Shown: positions 9,246 to 18,021 of the stretch, piece by piece
How positions within the stretch are numbered: the first letter of the stretch is position 1
How the letters are laid out: each line of letters begins with the position of its first letter
Source: Nocardia sp. BSTN01
GTDB lineage: Bacteria; Actinomycetota; Actinomycetes; Mycobacteriales; Mycobacteriaceae
Assembly (NCBI RefSeq): GCF_015354405.1
Contig: NZ_JADKYP010000008.1
Coordinates: forward strand, 62,001-126,000
DNA length: 64,000 bases
Direction of reading: 5' to 3'
Translations under genes and position numbers: made by a program
The notes under the pieces: model-generated
What the model was told of the DNA's origin: nothing
Database searches by the model: none
What the model saw: only the letters and a program-made list of their open reading frames with translations

Positions 9246-10873
9246 TGCTTGAGTCTGCCCGAATCGGCGCGCAGCCGCAGCGGGTCCACCTTGCGCAGCG
9301 ACAGCGCCGCCACCACGGCGACGAAGGTGGCCGCCGCAACGTGCCAGACGTTGTACAGGCCGATCGAGCCGCCCGGCTGGAACACCAGCATCAACCAGGT
9401 GCACAACCCCACCAGGATCATCAGTGTGGTGGTGGACATGGCGAATCCGGCGGCCAGTGCCAGCGGCCACGAGTAGTACCAGGGCAACGCCGCGGGGGAG
9501 AGGATCACGATCGCGACGAAGGCGATGAGAATGCCCATCACCGCATCGCGTTCGGAGCTCTTGTAGCGCCACCAGGTCCACGCCAGGATGGCGACCAGCG
9601 CGAGCGCACAGAGTCCGCGCGTCCACACCAGCACCTCACCCAGATTCAGCGGCGTCACCCAGGTGACCGTGTGCGCCATGATCGTCGGCAGCGAGAGCCA
9701 GTTGATGATCTTCTTCGATCCCGACAGCGCGGTCAGCCAGCCGATCCCGACACCCGCGGCCGCGGAGGCGGCCACGAAGACCACCGCGAATACCGACACG
9801 CCGAGGCCGGCGATCTTGGCGAAGGTGCGAATCGGATGCGGCAGCGGTCCCTTGTTCTCCGCGGCTCGCCGCTCGCGTTCGTGAATCATCCAGATCCACA
9901 CCAGGAACGGCAGCGCCACACCGGCCGTCGCCTTGATCGCGACGCCGATCGCGACCACCACGATGCCGGCCGCGTGGTGCCGCTCCAGCACCAGGGCGAT
10001 GCCGGCGGCCATCAAGCCCACCATGAGCATCTCGTTGTGCACGCCGCCGATCAGGTGGATCAGCACCAGCGGGTTGAGCACCGCCAGCCACAGCGCCACC
10101 GTCGGTTTGCCGCCGAGGTGTTTGGTCATATGCGGGACGGCCCACATCATCAGGGCCAGGCCCGGCAGCATGACCAAGCGCATCGCGATGGTGCCGGCCA
10201 CCACGTTGTCACCGGTGATGCTGGTGATGGCCTGCCCCATGAGCAGGAAGATCGGACCGTAGGGCGCGGTGGTGGTGGTCCATACCGGGCTCACGTTGTC
10301 CAGCAGCACACCGGGATTCACCACCGGGCCGACCTTGTAGGGGTCGAAACCGTCGCGCAGCAGTGCGCCCTGCGCCAGATACGAGTACACGTCCTGGCTG
10401 AACATGGGCACGGCGAACAGCAGCGGCAGGATCCAGATGCCGACGATCACCCGCAGTTCGTTCAGCGTCACGGTGCTGCCGGGACCGCGGCGCGCGCCGG
10501 TGCCGATGGTGATGCGCCCCAACCGGACCCAGGCGATGATCATCGACAGCACACCCAGCCACACCACGATGGTGGCCAGCGCGTAGCCGTGCCCGAATCG
10601 CAGCCAGGACAGATGTGCCGCCTCCAGCAGCGGATCGCTGCGGCGCACCGCGCCGGCGCCCAGGCCGCCGAAGGTGATCAGGACAGCACCCCAGAAGCCG
10701 AGGAGGGCGGCGTGTCCCTCGGGGCTGCGGAAGAAGTCGCCGGCCCACCGGACCCACCAGCGCACGGTGTGCACGGCCGGTTCCGGGACCGGCACGGCGG
10801 TCACCGGCACCGTGGCAACCGTGCTGGTCACCGGTGCTGTCACGGGGGCAGTGTCCATATCGGGGGTCGGCAT
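9242..10873 (-). CDS. mptA: alpha-(1->6)-mannopyranosyltransferase MptA
   Basis: Polytopic GT-C glycosyltransferase of 543 residues, expected to use polyprenyl-phosphate mannose outside the membrane to extend the alpha-1,6-mannan core of lipomannan and lipoarabinomannan. More than ten hydrophobic helices are visible. The first periplasmic loop after helix 3-4 carries VPMFSQDVYSYLAQGALL, the usual acidic GT-C loop, followed by DPYKVGP. The N-terminal 35 residues are Thr/Val/Pro-rich and cytosolic. Position beside pknL, the Rv2175c homologue and idsA2 matches M. tuberculosis mptA (Rv2174); MptB is the main alternative paralogue. A GGGGGGAAG ribosome site precedes the ATG. It is flanked on both sides by carotenoid genes. 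Confidence 0.85.
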   Translation of the reverse strand: MPTPDMDTAPVTAPVTSTVATVPVTAVPVPEPAVHTVRWWVRWAGDFFRSPEGHAALLGFWGAVLITFGGLGAGAVRRSDPLLEAAHLSWLRFGHGYALATIVVWLGVLSMIIAWVRLGRITIGTGARRGPGSTVTLNELRVIVGIWILPLLFAVPMFSQDVYSYLAQGALLRDGFDPYKVGPVVNPGVLLDNVSPVWTTTTAPYGPIFLLMGQAITSITGDNVVAGTIAMRLVMLPGLALMMWAVPHMTKHLGGKPTVALWLAVLNPLVLIHLIGGVHNEMLMVGLMAAGIALVLERHHAAGIVVVAIGVAIKATAGVALPFLVWIWMIHERERRAAENKGPLPHPIRTFAKIAGLGVSVFAVVFVAASAAAGVGIGWLTALSGSKKIINWLSLPTIMAHTVTWVTPLNLGEVLVWTRGLCALALVAILAWTWWRYKSSERDAVMGILIAFVAIVILSPAALPWYYSWPLALAAGFAMSTTTLMILVGLCTWLMLVFQPGGSIGLYNVWHVAAATFVAVVAALSLRKVDPLRLRADSGRLKQ

Positions 10874-10941
10874 GGTTCGTCTTCCCCCCGGGAATGTCGG
10901 TGCGGTGCGGAACCGCGGGAGTGGTCAGTTCGCGGGCCAGT

Positions 10942-12519
10942 TTAACGGTTTGCCGGCAACCCTGGCGCGCCGGTCGCCGACGTGGCGCCGTCGGCGTGCC
11001 GGAAGGCGCCGGTAATGCGTTCGGCGGCCAGTTTTCCCGACAGCAACGCCGTCGGCACGCCGACCCCCGGCGTGGTGCCGCATCCGGCCAGCACCACGTT
11101 GGCCGGGGTGCGCGCGAGGTTGCGGGTGCGGAACGGTCCGGTCTGGCGGAACAGGTGCGCGGCCGAGAACGGCGTTCCGGCGATCATGCCCTGCTCGTAC
11201 CACGTCTGCGGCGTGTCGAGGTGATCGACGGTGAAATATTCGGCGATTCCCCGGTAGCCGCGCTGTTCCAGCACGTGCAGCAGTTCTCCCAGGTACGCCG
11301 GTCCCAGACGCGGCCAATCCAGCGGCGCGGCATCGAGATTCGGGCACGGGGCCAGCACGGACAGCGGTTCGTAGCGGCCGGTGGCCCGATCGACGAACTG
11401 GCCGGGATCGCTGAGCGCGGGCCGGGTGATCAGCAGCGACGGATCGCTCATCAGTCGCCCGCGGCCGCGCGGGGCGGCGATTTCGGTGAAGGTCTCGTCC
11501 CAGGCCCGGCCGAAATCGATGGTGTGATGGGCCTGTAGCGGCCACTGCGCCGCCACCTCGGCCGGGATGGTGCCGTGCGCCACCACGGCGGAAGGGGCCG
11601 CCCGCAACGGGCGGCGCCGGTGAATGCCGAAGCGGCGCAGCGAGCCGAGGTCGGCGGTCAGAACCACCGCATCGCAGTCGAAGTCGCGCCCATCCGCCGA
11701 GCGGACCCGCCGGGCGCGCCCGGCGTGATAGTCGATACCGCTGACCTCGCAGTTCAGTTCCAACTGTCCGCCGGCGCCGGTGAACGCGGCCGCGAGCGTC
11801 GCGGCGATCGCCCGCATGCCGCCGACCGGGAAGTAGACGCCCAGCGAGGTGTCCATATGCGGAATCGCGCCGTAGACGGCCAATGCCTGCGCGGGTGCGG
11901 TCCCGGCGTAGAGGGCCTGAAAGGTGAACAGCCGCGCCAACTTCGGATCGCCCAGGATGCGCTGGACGCGCGGGCCGAGCCGGCCGAAGGCGCCCAGGCG
12001 CACCAGTTCCCACAGGGCGGCGCGCTTGTCGGGGATGCGGACCATGTCGAGCGGGGAATCGAAATTGGTGTCCATGAACTGGTCGTAGGCGCCGGCGTAG
12101 ATCCGGGCCAGCCAGCCCCGCAGGTCCAGATAGCGTTGTGCGTGCGCGGGCCCGCACGCGCGCCGCACCTCGGCGGCCATCCGCTCCGGATCCGCGTACA
12201 CGCCGATCACACTGTCGTCGGCGAAGCGCGCCTGATAGGCGGGATCGAGGCGGTGGATCCGCAGTCCGTGGGCCGCGGCATCGGTGCCGACCGCGGCCAG
12301 CGCCTCGTCGATCACTCCGGGCAAGGTGAGAACCGTTGCGCCGGAGTCGATCTCGTAATCCGGCCCGCGATAGACGCCGACCCGCCCACCCGGATGATCG
12401 GCGCGTTCGAGCAGGGTGACCCGGCGCCCGGCTCCGGTCAGATGCAGCGCCGCGGCCAGCCCGGCCAGGCCGGCGCCCACGACGACGATCCGATCGCACT
12501 GTCCGGCAACGGTTTTCAT
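10942..12519 (-). CDS. crtI: phytoene desaturase
   Basis: FAD-dependent desaturase of 525 residues, expected to introduce double bonds into phytoene to give neurosporene or lycopene. The N-terminal dinucleotide fold is VVVGAGLAGLAAALHL with LLERADHPGGRVG, and the C-terminal FAD signature is AGCGTTPGVGVPTALLSGKLAAE. The middle has the family segments FTFQALYAG and YFPVGGMRAI. ATG at 12519 overlaps the stop of the upstream idsA/crtE gene (ATGA), so the two are translationally coupled; mptA follows after a 68-base gap. The number of desaturations cannot be predicted reliably. Confidence 0.92.
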   Translation of the reverse strand: MKTVAGQCDRIVVVGAGLAGLAAALHLTGAGRRVTLLERADHPGGRVGVYRGPDYEIDSGATVLTLPGVIDEALAAVGTDAAAHGLRIHRLDPAYQARFADDSVIGVYADPERMAAEVRRACGPAHAQRYLDLRGWLARIYAGAYDQFMDTNFDSPLDMVRIPDKRAALWELVRLGAFGRLGPRVQRILGDPKLARLFTFQALYAGTAPAQALAVYGAIPHMDTSLGVYFPVGGMRAIAATLAAAFTGAGGQLELNCEVSGIDYHAGRARRVRSADGRDFDCDAVVLTADLGSLRRFGIHRRRPLRAAPSAVVAHGTIPAEVAAQWPLQAHHTIDFGRAWDETFTEIAAPRGRGRLMSDPSLLITRPALSDPGQFVDRATGRYEPLSVLAPCPNLDAAPLDWPRLGPAYLGELLHVLEQRGYRGIAEYFTVDHLDTPQTWYEQGMIAGTPFSAAHLFRQTGPFRTRNLARTPANVVLAGCGTTPGVGVPTALLSGKLAAERITGAFRHADGATSATGAPGLPANR

Positions 12520-13628
12520 GCCACTCGCCTGGTCGCGGCCAGCGCCATCGCGCGCAGCCGGTCGCCGGCCTCGGAGGTGGCCGAGCTGGCCGCCAGTGCG
12601 CCGAGACCGCGGTCGGTGAGTTCGGTGATGCGGCGCTCCACATCGTCGACGGCGCCGAGTCCGGTGATGAGGTCGCGCAACTCGGCGACCTGTTCGGGGG
12701 AGAGGTCGGTGCCCAGCGCGGAGCGCAGCAGCCGCGCCGCCGCGGGATCGGTGGCGTCGGCACGGCGCAGCGCCTCGGCGACCAGGACCGTGCGCTTACC
12801 CTCGCGCAGGTCGTCACCGGACGGTTTGCCGGTGACGGCCGGGTCGCCGAAGACGCCGAGCAGGTCGTCGCGCAACTGGAAGGCGATGCCGATATCGGTG
12901 CCGAACTCGCGGTAGGCGGCGATCAGTTCCGGATCGGCCCCGGCCAGCGCCGCGCCCAGGTGCAGCGGCCGTTCCACGGTGTAGGCGGCGGTCTTGTACC
13001 GGTTGATCCGCAGCGCGGCGGCCACCGAATCGTCGGCGCCGGCCTCACCGTGCACGTCGAGCAGCTGACCGCCCATCACCTCGGTACGCATCGCCGCCCA
13101 GACCGGGGAGAACCGGGCCCGGGCCGCGGCGTCCAATCCGGCCGCGGCGACCATGTCGTCGGCCCACGTCAGCGCCAGATCGCCGATCAGGATCGCGACG
13201 CTCACGCCGAAATGCGCCGAATCGCCACCCCAGCCGCGGTCGCGGTGGCGATCTTCGAAGTCCACGTGCACGGTCGGGAAGCCGCGGCGAGTGCGGGAGG
13301 AGTCGATGATGTCGTCGTGGATCAGCGCGCACGCCTGCACCAGTTCCAGCGCCGCGCACGCGGTCAGCACCGATTCGGCCTGGTCACCGGTCGGATCGCC
13401 GCCCGCGCCGAGCCATCCGGTCCAGGCGAACGACGGCCGGGTCCGCTTGCCGCCGCGCAGCACGAAATCCTCGAGGGCGGCCGTGGCGGAGATGACGACC
13501 GGCCCCAGTTCGGCGACCAGTTCGCGGCGGCCGGCGAAGAATCCGGTCAGCGCCTGTTCGACCGCGCGCACCAGCGCCGCGGAGTCGTTCGGCGCCGGAC
13601 GTGCCGGGCTGGCCGGACCAACGGACAA
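12516..13628 (-). CDS. idsA2: polyprenyl diphosphate synthase (geranylgeranyl diphosphate synthase)
   Basis: Trans-isoprenyl diphosphate synthase making the C20 precursor used by CrtB. First aspartate-rich motif is HDDIID with a following RRGFPTVH, second is QLRDDLLGVFGD, with GGKRTRP upstream. TTG at 13628 is my preferred start: CTGGAGG lies 5 bases before it and the predicted protein is then 370 residues, close to mycobacterial IdsA2. An in-frame ATG at 13880 would add 84 residues with no resemblance to the family and would cross a palindrome, so I reject it. It is the first gene of the idsA-crtI-mptA-crtB operon. Product chain length (C15 or C20) is inferred from context. Confidence 0.85.
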   Translation of the reverse strand: MSVGPASPARPAPNDSAALVRAVEQALTGFFAGRRELVAELGPVVISATAALEDFVLRGGKRTRPSFAWTGWLGAGGDPTGDQAESVLTACAALELVQACALIHDDIIDSSRTRRGFPTVHVDFEDRHRDRGWGGDSAHFGVSVAILIGDLALTWADDMVAAAGLDAAARARFSPVWAAMRTEVMGGQLLDVHGEAGADDSVAAALRINRYKTAAYTVERPLHLGAALAGADPELIAAYREFGTDIGIAFQLRDDLLGVFGDPAVTGKPSGDDLREGKRTVLVAEALRRADATDPAAARLLRSALGTDLSPEQVAELRDLITGLGAVDDVERRITELTDRGLGALAASSATSEAGDRLRAMALAATRRVA

Positions 13629-13650
13629 CGCAACCTCCAGATAGTTCGTC

Positions 13651-13668
13651 GTATCGGCGAGCCGATAC
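13651..13668. promoter_or_regulatory. 18-bp palindrome, candidate operator of the carotenoid operon
   Basis: GTATCGGC-GA-GCCGATAC has perfect 8-bp arms around a 2-base centre and lies 22 bases upstream of the TTG start of idsA2. Its position between promoter and gene fits a repressor or activator site for the whole idsA-crtI-mptA-crtB operon. The binding protein is unknown; no regulator gene adjoins it. Confidence 0.5.
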
Positions 13669-14102
13669 CGGGCACGCCGGGACGTATCCGGCGTGCCGAG
13701 AATGTGGCCGGCGAGACCCTGTGTCTGCACCGGCGACGGCTGCGGCGGTCCCGCCGATTCTCCGGCCGGCCATCGCGAACGGGTTCGCGTCGCGGCCTGC
13801 CGGACCACCGTGAACCTTACTGCGTCGGTTCCGCCGCCCGACAGCGCCGTAGCCGGCACGTGACCGGCACCGCACCGCATCCGGCGGGCGAGATCGAGGC
13901 CGGTCGGCCGGTCCGTGCGCGACCGTCACGTGGTGCCCGGGGATGGCCGGTCGACAGATCGCAGGCGGGTGCGGATCGCCGCCCCGGAGACGCCTGGGCG
14001 GATGGTGGGCCGCGACGGCGACGTCCAGCTCCGGCCCGAGGCGCCGGCGGCTGGACCGGCGCGGATCCGGACCGGGCGGCCCGTCGAGCGAGGGTGCCCT
14101 AC

Positions 14103-14108
14103 TACACT
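14103..14108 (+). promoter_or_regulatory. -10 element of leaderless metF transcript
   Basis: TACACT sits exactly at -12 to -7 of the GTG at 14115. An alternative in-frame GTG at 14094 lies upstream of this hexamer and would not be on the transcript. No ribosome site is present, consistent with leaderless translation. Confidence 0.6.
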
Positions 14109-14114
14109 GGACCG

Positions 14115-15107
14115 GTGAGTTTCGACAACGTACGGGGACGATCGACCCCAGGCCGACCTTCCCGGACGCCGTCCGGAACTCCCTCCGTGGTGGGGCAGCT
14201 GGGCCGCCGCCCCGACGGCACCATTCCGTTCTCGGTGGAATTCAATCCGCCCCGCGACGCGGCCGCCGAGGCGCGGCTGTGGCGCGCCGCCCGTGAATTC
14301 GAGCGGATGCATCCGGCGTTCGTGTCGATGACCTACGGTGCGGGCGGATCCACCCGCGACCGCACCGCGCGCATCACCGGGCAACTGGCCCGTGAGACCA
14401 CACTGCTCACCGTCGCGCATCTGACCGCGGTCGGGCACAGCGTTGCCGAACTGCGATCCATCGTCGGCAGCTACGCCGACGCCGGCATTCGCAACATGCT
14501 CGTACTGCGAGGTGACCCGCCGGGCGATCCGCTGGGGGAGTGGCGCAAACATCCCGACGGTGTCGAGTACGCCGAGGAACTGGTGCGCATGGTCTGCGAA
14601 CTCGGCGACTTCCACGTGGGCGTGGCGTCGTTTCCGCAGGGTCACTACCGCTCGCCCGACCTGGACCACGACACCCGCTATCTGACCGCGAAACTGCGTG
14701 CGGGAGCGGAATATTCGATCACGCAGATGTTCTTCGACGTGGAACACTATCTGCGCCTGCGGGATCGGGTCGCGGCCTACGACGCCGAACAGGGCGCAAA
14801 GCCGATCATTCCCGAGCTGATGCCGATCACGTCGCTGCGCACGGTGCAGCGCGCCGAGGAACTGTCCGGCCGGCCGCTGCCGGCGCGGGTCATGCAGCGG
14901 CTCGAGCAGGCGGCCGGCAACGATCCGGAGGCCAATCGCAACGCCGTGCGCGCGGTGGGCATCGAGATCGCCACCGAGATCGGGCAGCGACTGATCGACG
15001 AGGGCGCGCCCTGCCTGCATTTCATCACCCTGAACTTCGCCAAGGCGACCACCGAGGTGCTCACCAACCTCGGCTACACGGTGACCCCGGCGGCCGTCAG
15101 CGCCTGA
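14115..15107 (+). CDS. metF: methylenetetrahydrofolate reductase
   Basis: FAD-linked TIM-barrel reductase of 330 residues converting 5,10-methylene- to 5-methyl-tetrahydrofolate for methionine synthesis. Motifs seen in order: IPFSVEFNPPRD, FVSMTYGAGGSTRDRT, LLTVAHLTAVGHS, NMLVLRGDPPGD, VGVASFPQGH, GAEYSITQMFFDVEHY and PELMPITS. The first 25-30 residues are a polar extension before the barrel. It corresponds to Rv2172c by position. GTG 14115 is supported by the leaderless -10. Codon use matches neighbours. Confidence 0.93.
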   Translation: MSFDNVRGRSTPGRPSRTPSGTPSVVGQLGRRPDGTIPFSVEFNPPRDAAAEARLWRAAREFERMHPAFVSMTYGAGGSTRDRTARITGQLARETTLLTVAHLTAVGHSVAELRSIVGSYADAGIRNMLVLRGDPPGDPLGEWRKHPDGVEYAEELVRMVCELGDFHVGVASFPQGHYRSPDLDHDTRYLTAKLRAGAEYSITQMFFDVEHYLRLRDRVAAYDAEQGAKPIIPELMPITSLRTVQRAEELSGRPLPARVMQRLEQAAGNDPEANRNAVRAVGIEIATEIGQRLIDEGAPCLHFITLNFAKATTEVLTNLGYTVTPAAVSA

Positions 15108-15257
15108 TCGGCGTTTCGCGGGCGTGTTGCCACGCATTCGCCTCCACCGGCGGTACCCTCTCGTGCACCGTGACGACGCGGAGGTCCCCGAGTCATGCTG
15201 TGCGGCCCGGCGGACCGACCCTGGTGCGGATGTTCCGCCGAACTCAGGAGAACCCCG

Positions 15258-15965
15258 ATGGCCGTGGTGACCAGTCTCGTCCGTCTTTCCGCAGCGCTCA
15301 CCGTGACCGGTGCGCTGACCTTCGCCGGCGCCGCCGCCGCGACCGCCGCCCCGCCCGACCCCGCCGCCACCATCGCCGCCCTGGGCCAGAACCCGGCGGC
15401 GGCGACGGATTTGCTGAGCGCGTATCAGACGGCGGTCGACTCGCTGAAACAGCTGGGTATCCAGCCGTTCCTGTATCCGTCCGGGTCGGCGTTCTGCCAG
15501 GACGGCAGCACTCTCGGGCTCGTTCCGGCGCTGGCCGGTGCGGTGCCCGGGCCGTGGCCCAAACTGGCGGTGCCGGTACCCGGTCTGGACCTGTCCGCGG
15601 TGAAGGCGGGCCAGACGATGTTCGCCTTCGTCCCCTATGGCATGGGCCCCGACGGCGCCGACACCACCGGGATGCAGGTGGCCTGGTTGAACGTGTCCAA
15701 CGGCCGCGGCGGATTCGCGGCCATGGGCCCGCTGTCCCAGGTCATCGGCTCGATGGTGCCGCCGAATCTGCCGCCCGAGATGCGCCCGGCGTTCGAACAG
15801 GCGATCCGCAACTTCTTCCTGGCGTCGCTGCCGGTCGGCGGGGTGCGCGCGGTGCCGGTGGACACCGGCTCCGGAACGGTGCTGGCGGCGGTGTTCGGCA
15901 CGGTCCGCAACGGCGCCGACACCTGCATGTTCCTGCCGACGGTCGGCGTTACCTCGGTGCCCTGA
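15258..15965 (+). CDS. secreted protein of unknown function
   Basis: A 235-residue protein with a classical Sec signal peptide: MAVVTSLVRLSAALTVTGAL followed by an Ala-rich end and likely cleavage after TAAP or ATAA near residue 30. The mature part contains two Cys residues (SAFCQDG near 75 and GADTCMF near the C terminus) that could form a disulfide, and repeated Gly/Pro-rich stretches. I recognise no catalytic motif. CAGGAG lies 8 bases before the ATG. Its 3' end overlaps the opposing glycosyltransferase gene by 17 bases. Confidence 0.75.
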   Translation: MAVVTSLVRLSAALTVTGALTFAGAAAATAAPPDPAATIAALGQNPAAATDLLSAYQTAVDSLKQLGIQPFLYPSGSAFCQDGSTLGLVPALAGAVPGPWPKLAVPVPGLDLSAVKAGQTMFAFVPYGMGPDGADTTGMQVAWLNVSNGRGGFAAMGPLSQVIGSMVPPNLPPEMRPAFEQAIRNFFLASLPVGGVRAVPVDTGSGTVLAAVFGTVRNGADTCMFLPTVGVTSVP

Positions 15966-17172
15966 GTGCGGTGCGCCCGGGCCGGGAGCGGCCCGGGCCG
16001 TCCGGCACCGGGCGTCCCTTCCAGCGCAGCGCGCCGCGCCGATGCAGCAGCCACGACCGGCCCGACAGCCGCAGATACGCGCCGATCGACACCGGATGTG
16101 CCAGCGCCGCAGCGAGATCGGCGCCGCGCGGGCCCGTCCCGGATTCCAGTGAGCGGGCCAGCAGCCGGCTCGCGACACCCGAGCCGTAGCCGATGACACC
16201 TGTGCGCCGGATCCGGCCGCGGCCGAACAGCGCCGCGAGAGCGGGCAGCACGTACGCGACCGCGGCGACCGTATCCACCGCCACCGCACCGGCCGGGCCG
16301 CCGTAGGCCGACCACAACCAGCGGGTGTAGCCGCCGTCGACTTCGGCCGCGCCCCGGTACATTCGAGTACTCGCCAGCGTTCCCGCCGCCACCAGCACGG
16401 TGCGATGTCCGGCGCGCCGCAGCGCCCGCGCCAGCGCCAGATCCTCGGTGATCGAACCGGCTACCGCCGCATGCCCGCCCACCGCGCGATAGACCGCGGC
16501 GTCGAAGACGAGGAACTGCCCGCACGCCACCGCGGTCGAGGGCCGCAGGCTGCGATCGGCGAGCCGCACCGGCAGCGTCGTGGCCCACGACCAGCACAGC
16601 AGCGGTTGCACCAGCGCCTCCGCGAGCGATCCGGCTTGCTGATACGGCCACGGCGACACCGAACCCGCCCCGCTGCGGCGCAATTCGCTCACCGCGGCGG
16701 CGATGGCCTGCGGGCGCAGCCGCACGTCGGCGTCGAGGAAGATCAGCGCGCCGGGCGGCGGGTCGGCGGTGACGCCCGCGAGTTCGGCCAGGCGCGCGCA
16801 GGCCGCGGTCTTGCCGGTCCATCCGGGTTCGGGGTCGGTGTCGGCCGCGACCACGGTGAATCGGTCGTCGTCACCGATCGCCTCGACGGCGGCCGGGAAG
16901 GTGCCGTCGGTGGATCCGTCGTCGAGAATCCAGATCCGCATGCGCGAAACACCTTGCTGGGCCCGCAGATCCGCGATCAGCAGTGGTAGGCGAGTGGCTT
17001 CGTCGCGGGCCGGGATCGCGATGATCACCGGCTCGATCACCGGTGTCGCGCCGGCCCGCAGCCGCCGCATCGCGAGCCGGTTCACCAGTGCCACCGCACA
17101 TCCCGCACCGGCCACGATCGTGCCCGCCGTGACGATCGGTTCGACTACCGACCGCGCACCGCGCGGCGTCAT
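15949..17172 (-). CDS. family 2 glycosyltransferase, probable carotenoid glycosyltransferase (CruG/CrtQ-like)
   Basis: A 407-residue GT-A glycosyltransferase. Features: an N-terminal hydrophobic segment at about 12-32, VIIAIPARDEATRLP, ILDDGSTDGT, a metal-binding LIFLDADVRL, and ITEDLALARALRRAGH; hydrophobic helices near the C terminus (about 300-325) suggest membrane attachment. It is last in a minus-strand set after GNAT, crtO, cruF and lppM. In cyanobacteria and some actinobacteria a GT2 of this type adds sugar to the hydroxyl made by CruF, so a role in glycosylating a carotenoid is a reasonable inference. Acting on a lipoglycan instead, given lppM next door, is the alternative. Confidence 0.75.
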   Translation of the reverse strand: MTPRGARSVVEPIVTAGTIVAGAGCAVALVNRLAMRRLRAGATPVIEPVIIAIPARDEATRLPLLIADLRAQQGVSRMRIWILDDGSTDGTFPAAVEAIGDDDRFTVVAADTDPEPGWTGKTAACARLAELAGVTADPPPGALIFLDADVRLRPQAIAAAVSELRRSGAGSVSPWPYQQAGSLAEALVQPLLCWSWATTLPVRLADRSLRPSTAVACGQFLVFDAAVYRAVGGHAAVAGSITEDLALARALRRAGHRTVLVAAGTLASTRMYRGAAEVDGGYTRWLWSAYGGPAGAVAVDTVAAVAYVLPALAALFGRGRIRRTGVIGYGSGVASRLLARSLESGTGPRGADLAAALAHPVSIGAYLRLSGRSWLLHRRGALRWKGRPVPDGPGRSRPGRTALRAPR

Positions 17173-17239
17173 GGGGCCTCTCCCGGCGGCTGCGCCGAGG
17201 TGGCGGGGACTGTGCTCGCGGCGCCCATCGTGGTCCGGA

Positions 17240-17947
17240 TCAGGCGTCCTGCTTCACCCGCGGACGCCACGGCGGCGTGGGGTTGCGATTCAGATACGCC
17301 AGCACCGCGACCATGGCGGCCACCGCGAGGGTGATGCCGCCGACGATTCCGGCCCAGCCGGCGAAGGAACGGGTATTCGGATCGGCGTAGCTGACCTCGG
17401 CGCGCACGGTGCTCACATCGCCGGCCGGCAGCTTCCACGAGACCGTCGAATCACCCTGCCGGGTGCCGTTGGTGGTGGCCACCCGGGCCGGGAACGCGAC
17501 GGTGAACTGCACGTCCGAACCTTGCGGCGGAACGGATTTCAGGTCGACCCGGCCGGTGAGCGTCACCTTGTCGCCGGTGCGGATGAACTGCAGGTTGAAC
17601 ATGCCCTGCGTCTGATCCGACAGCGCGCCCAGCTGCTGCACCTCGCCGAAGGTCAGGTCGTCGAAGTAGACCTGGCTGCCGACATAGCCGTCCTGGCTGT
17701 AGGGCTCGACCCGGATCTTCGCGGCCAGCGTCTCGGGCGCCTTCAGCTCCGGGCCCTTGTCCTTGTCGTTGGCCGGGATCACCGCGGCCACCAGATGGCC
17801 GGACACGCGGTCGTTCGAGGACACACCCATCGATACCTGGACCCGCAGGCAGCCGGTCAGCAACGGCGCCAGCAACAGGACCAGCAAGGCTACGGACCAG
17901 AGGCGACGACGCCGGGTTCGCCGCGGCGTGTGGGTCGACTCTGGCAT
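17240..17947 (-). CDS. lppM: LppM-family lipoprotein
   Basis: A 235-residue envelope protein with a lipoprotein signal: basic RRTRRRR, hydrophobic core and lipobox LLTGC near residue 32. The body carries the LppM domain (GHLVAAVIP, LAAKIRVEPY, YFDDLTFGEVQ, GDKVTLTGRVDL) and there is a C-terminal membrane helix at about 200-222. In mycobacteria LppM affects surface phosphatidylinositol mannosides and phagosome blocking. ATG 17947 is chosen over ATG 17980; both lack a clear ribosome site. It lies 74 bases after cruF and 67 before the GT2, so probably in one operon with carotenoid tailoring genes. Confidence 0.85.
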   Translation of the reverse strand: MPESTHTPRRTRRRRLWSVALLVLLLAPLLTGCLRVQVSMGVSSNDRVSGHLVAAVIPANDKDKGPELKAPETLAAKIRVEPYSQDGYVGSQVYFDDLTFGEVQQLGALSDQTQGMFNLQFIRTGDKVTLTGRVDLKSVPPQGSDVQFTVAFPARVATTNGTRQGDSTVSWKLPAGDVSTVRAEVSYADPNTRSFAGWAGIVGGITLAVAAMVAVLAYLNRNPTPPWRPRVKQDA

Positions 17948-18021
17948 CGATGGTGTCGGACTCGGCTGCACGGCACACATCGTGCCATGAGCCGCTGTGA
18001 TCGTCGGCACGCGACGGGCGT

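Larger units (their letters stand above)
13629..14114. other. divergent regulatory region between idsA2 and metF
   Basis: This 486-base region separates the head of the carotenoid operon from the MTHFR gene on the other strand. It contains an 18-bp palindrome at 13651-13668 and the metF -10 at 14103-14108. I see no coding sequence with its own ribosome site; the rest is GC-rich and featureless to my reading. Confidence 0.5.

Noticed and set aside
8927-10945. Open plus-strand frame over mptA and crtB
   Set aside because: His/Arg/Gln-rich shadow without start signal; MptA on the minus strand has clear membrane topology and motifs.
13629-13880. Longer idsA2 protein from an ATG at 13880
   Set aside because: The extra 84 residues lack similarity to prenyl synthases and would make the palindrome coding; TTG 13628 has a strong ribosome site.
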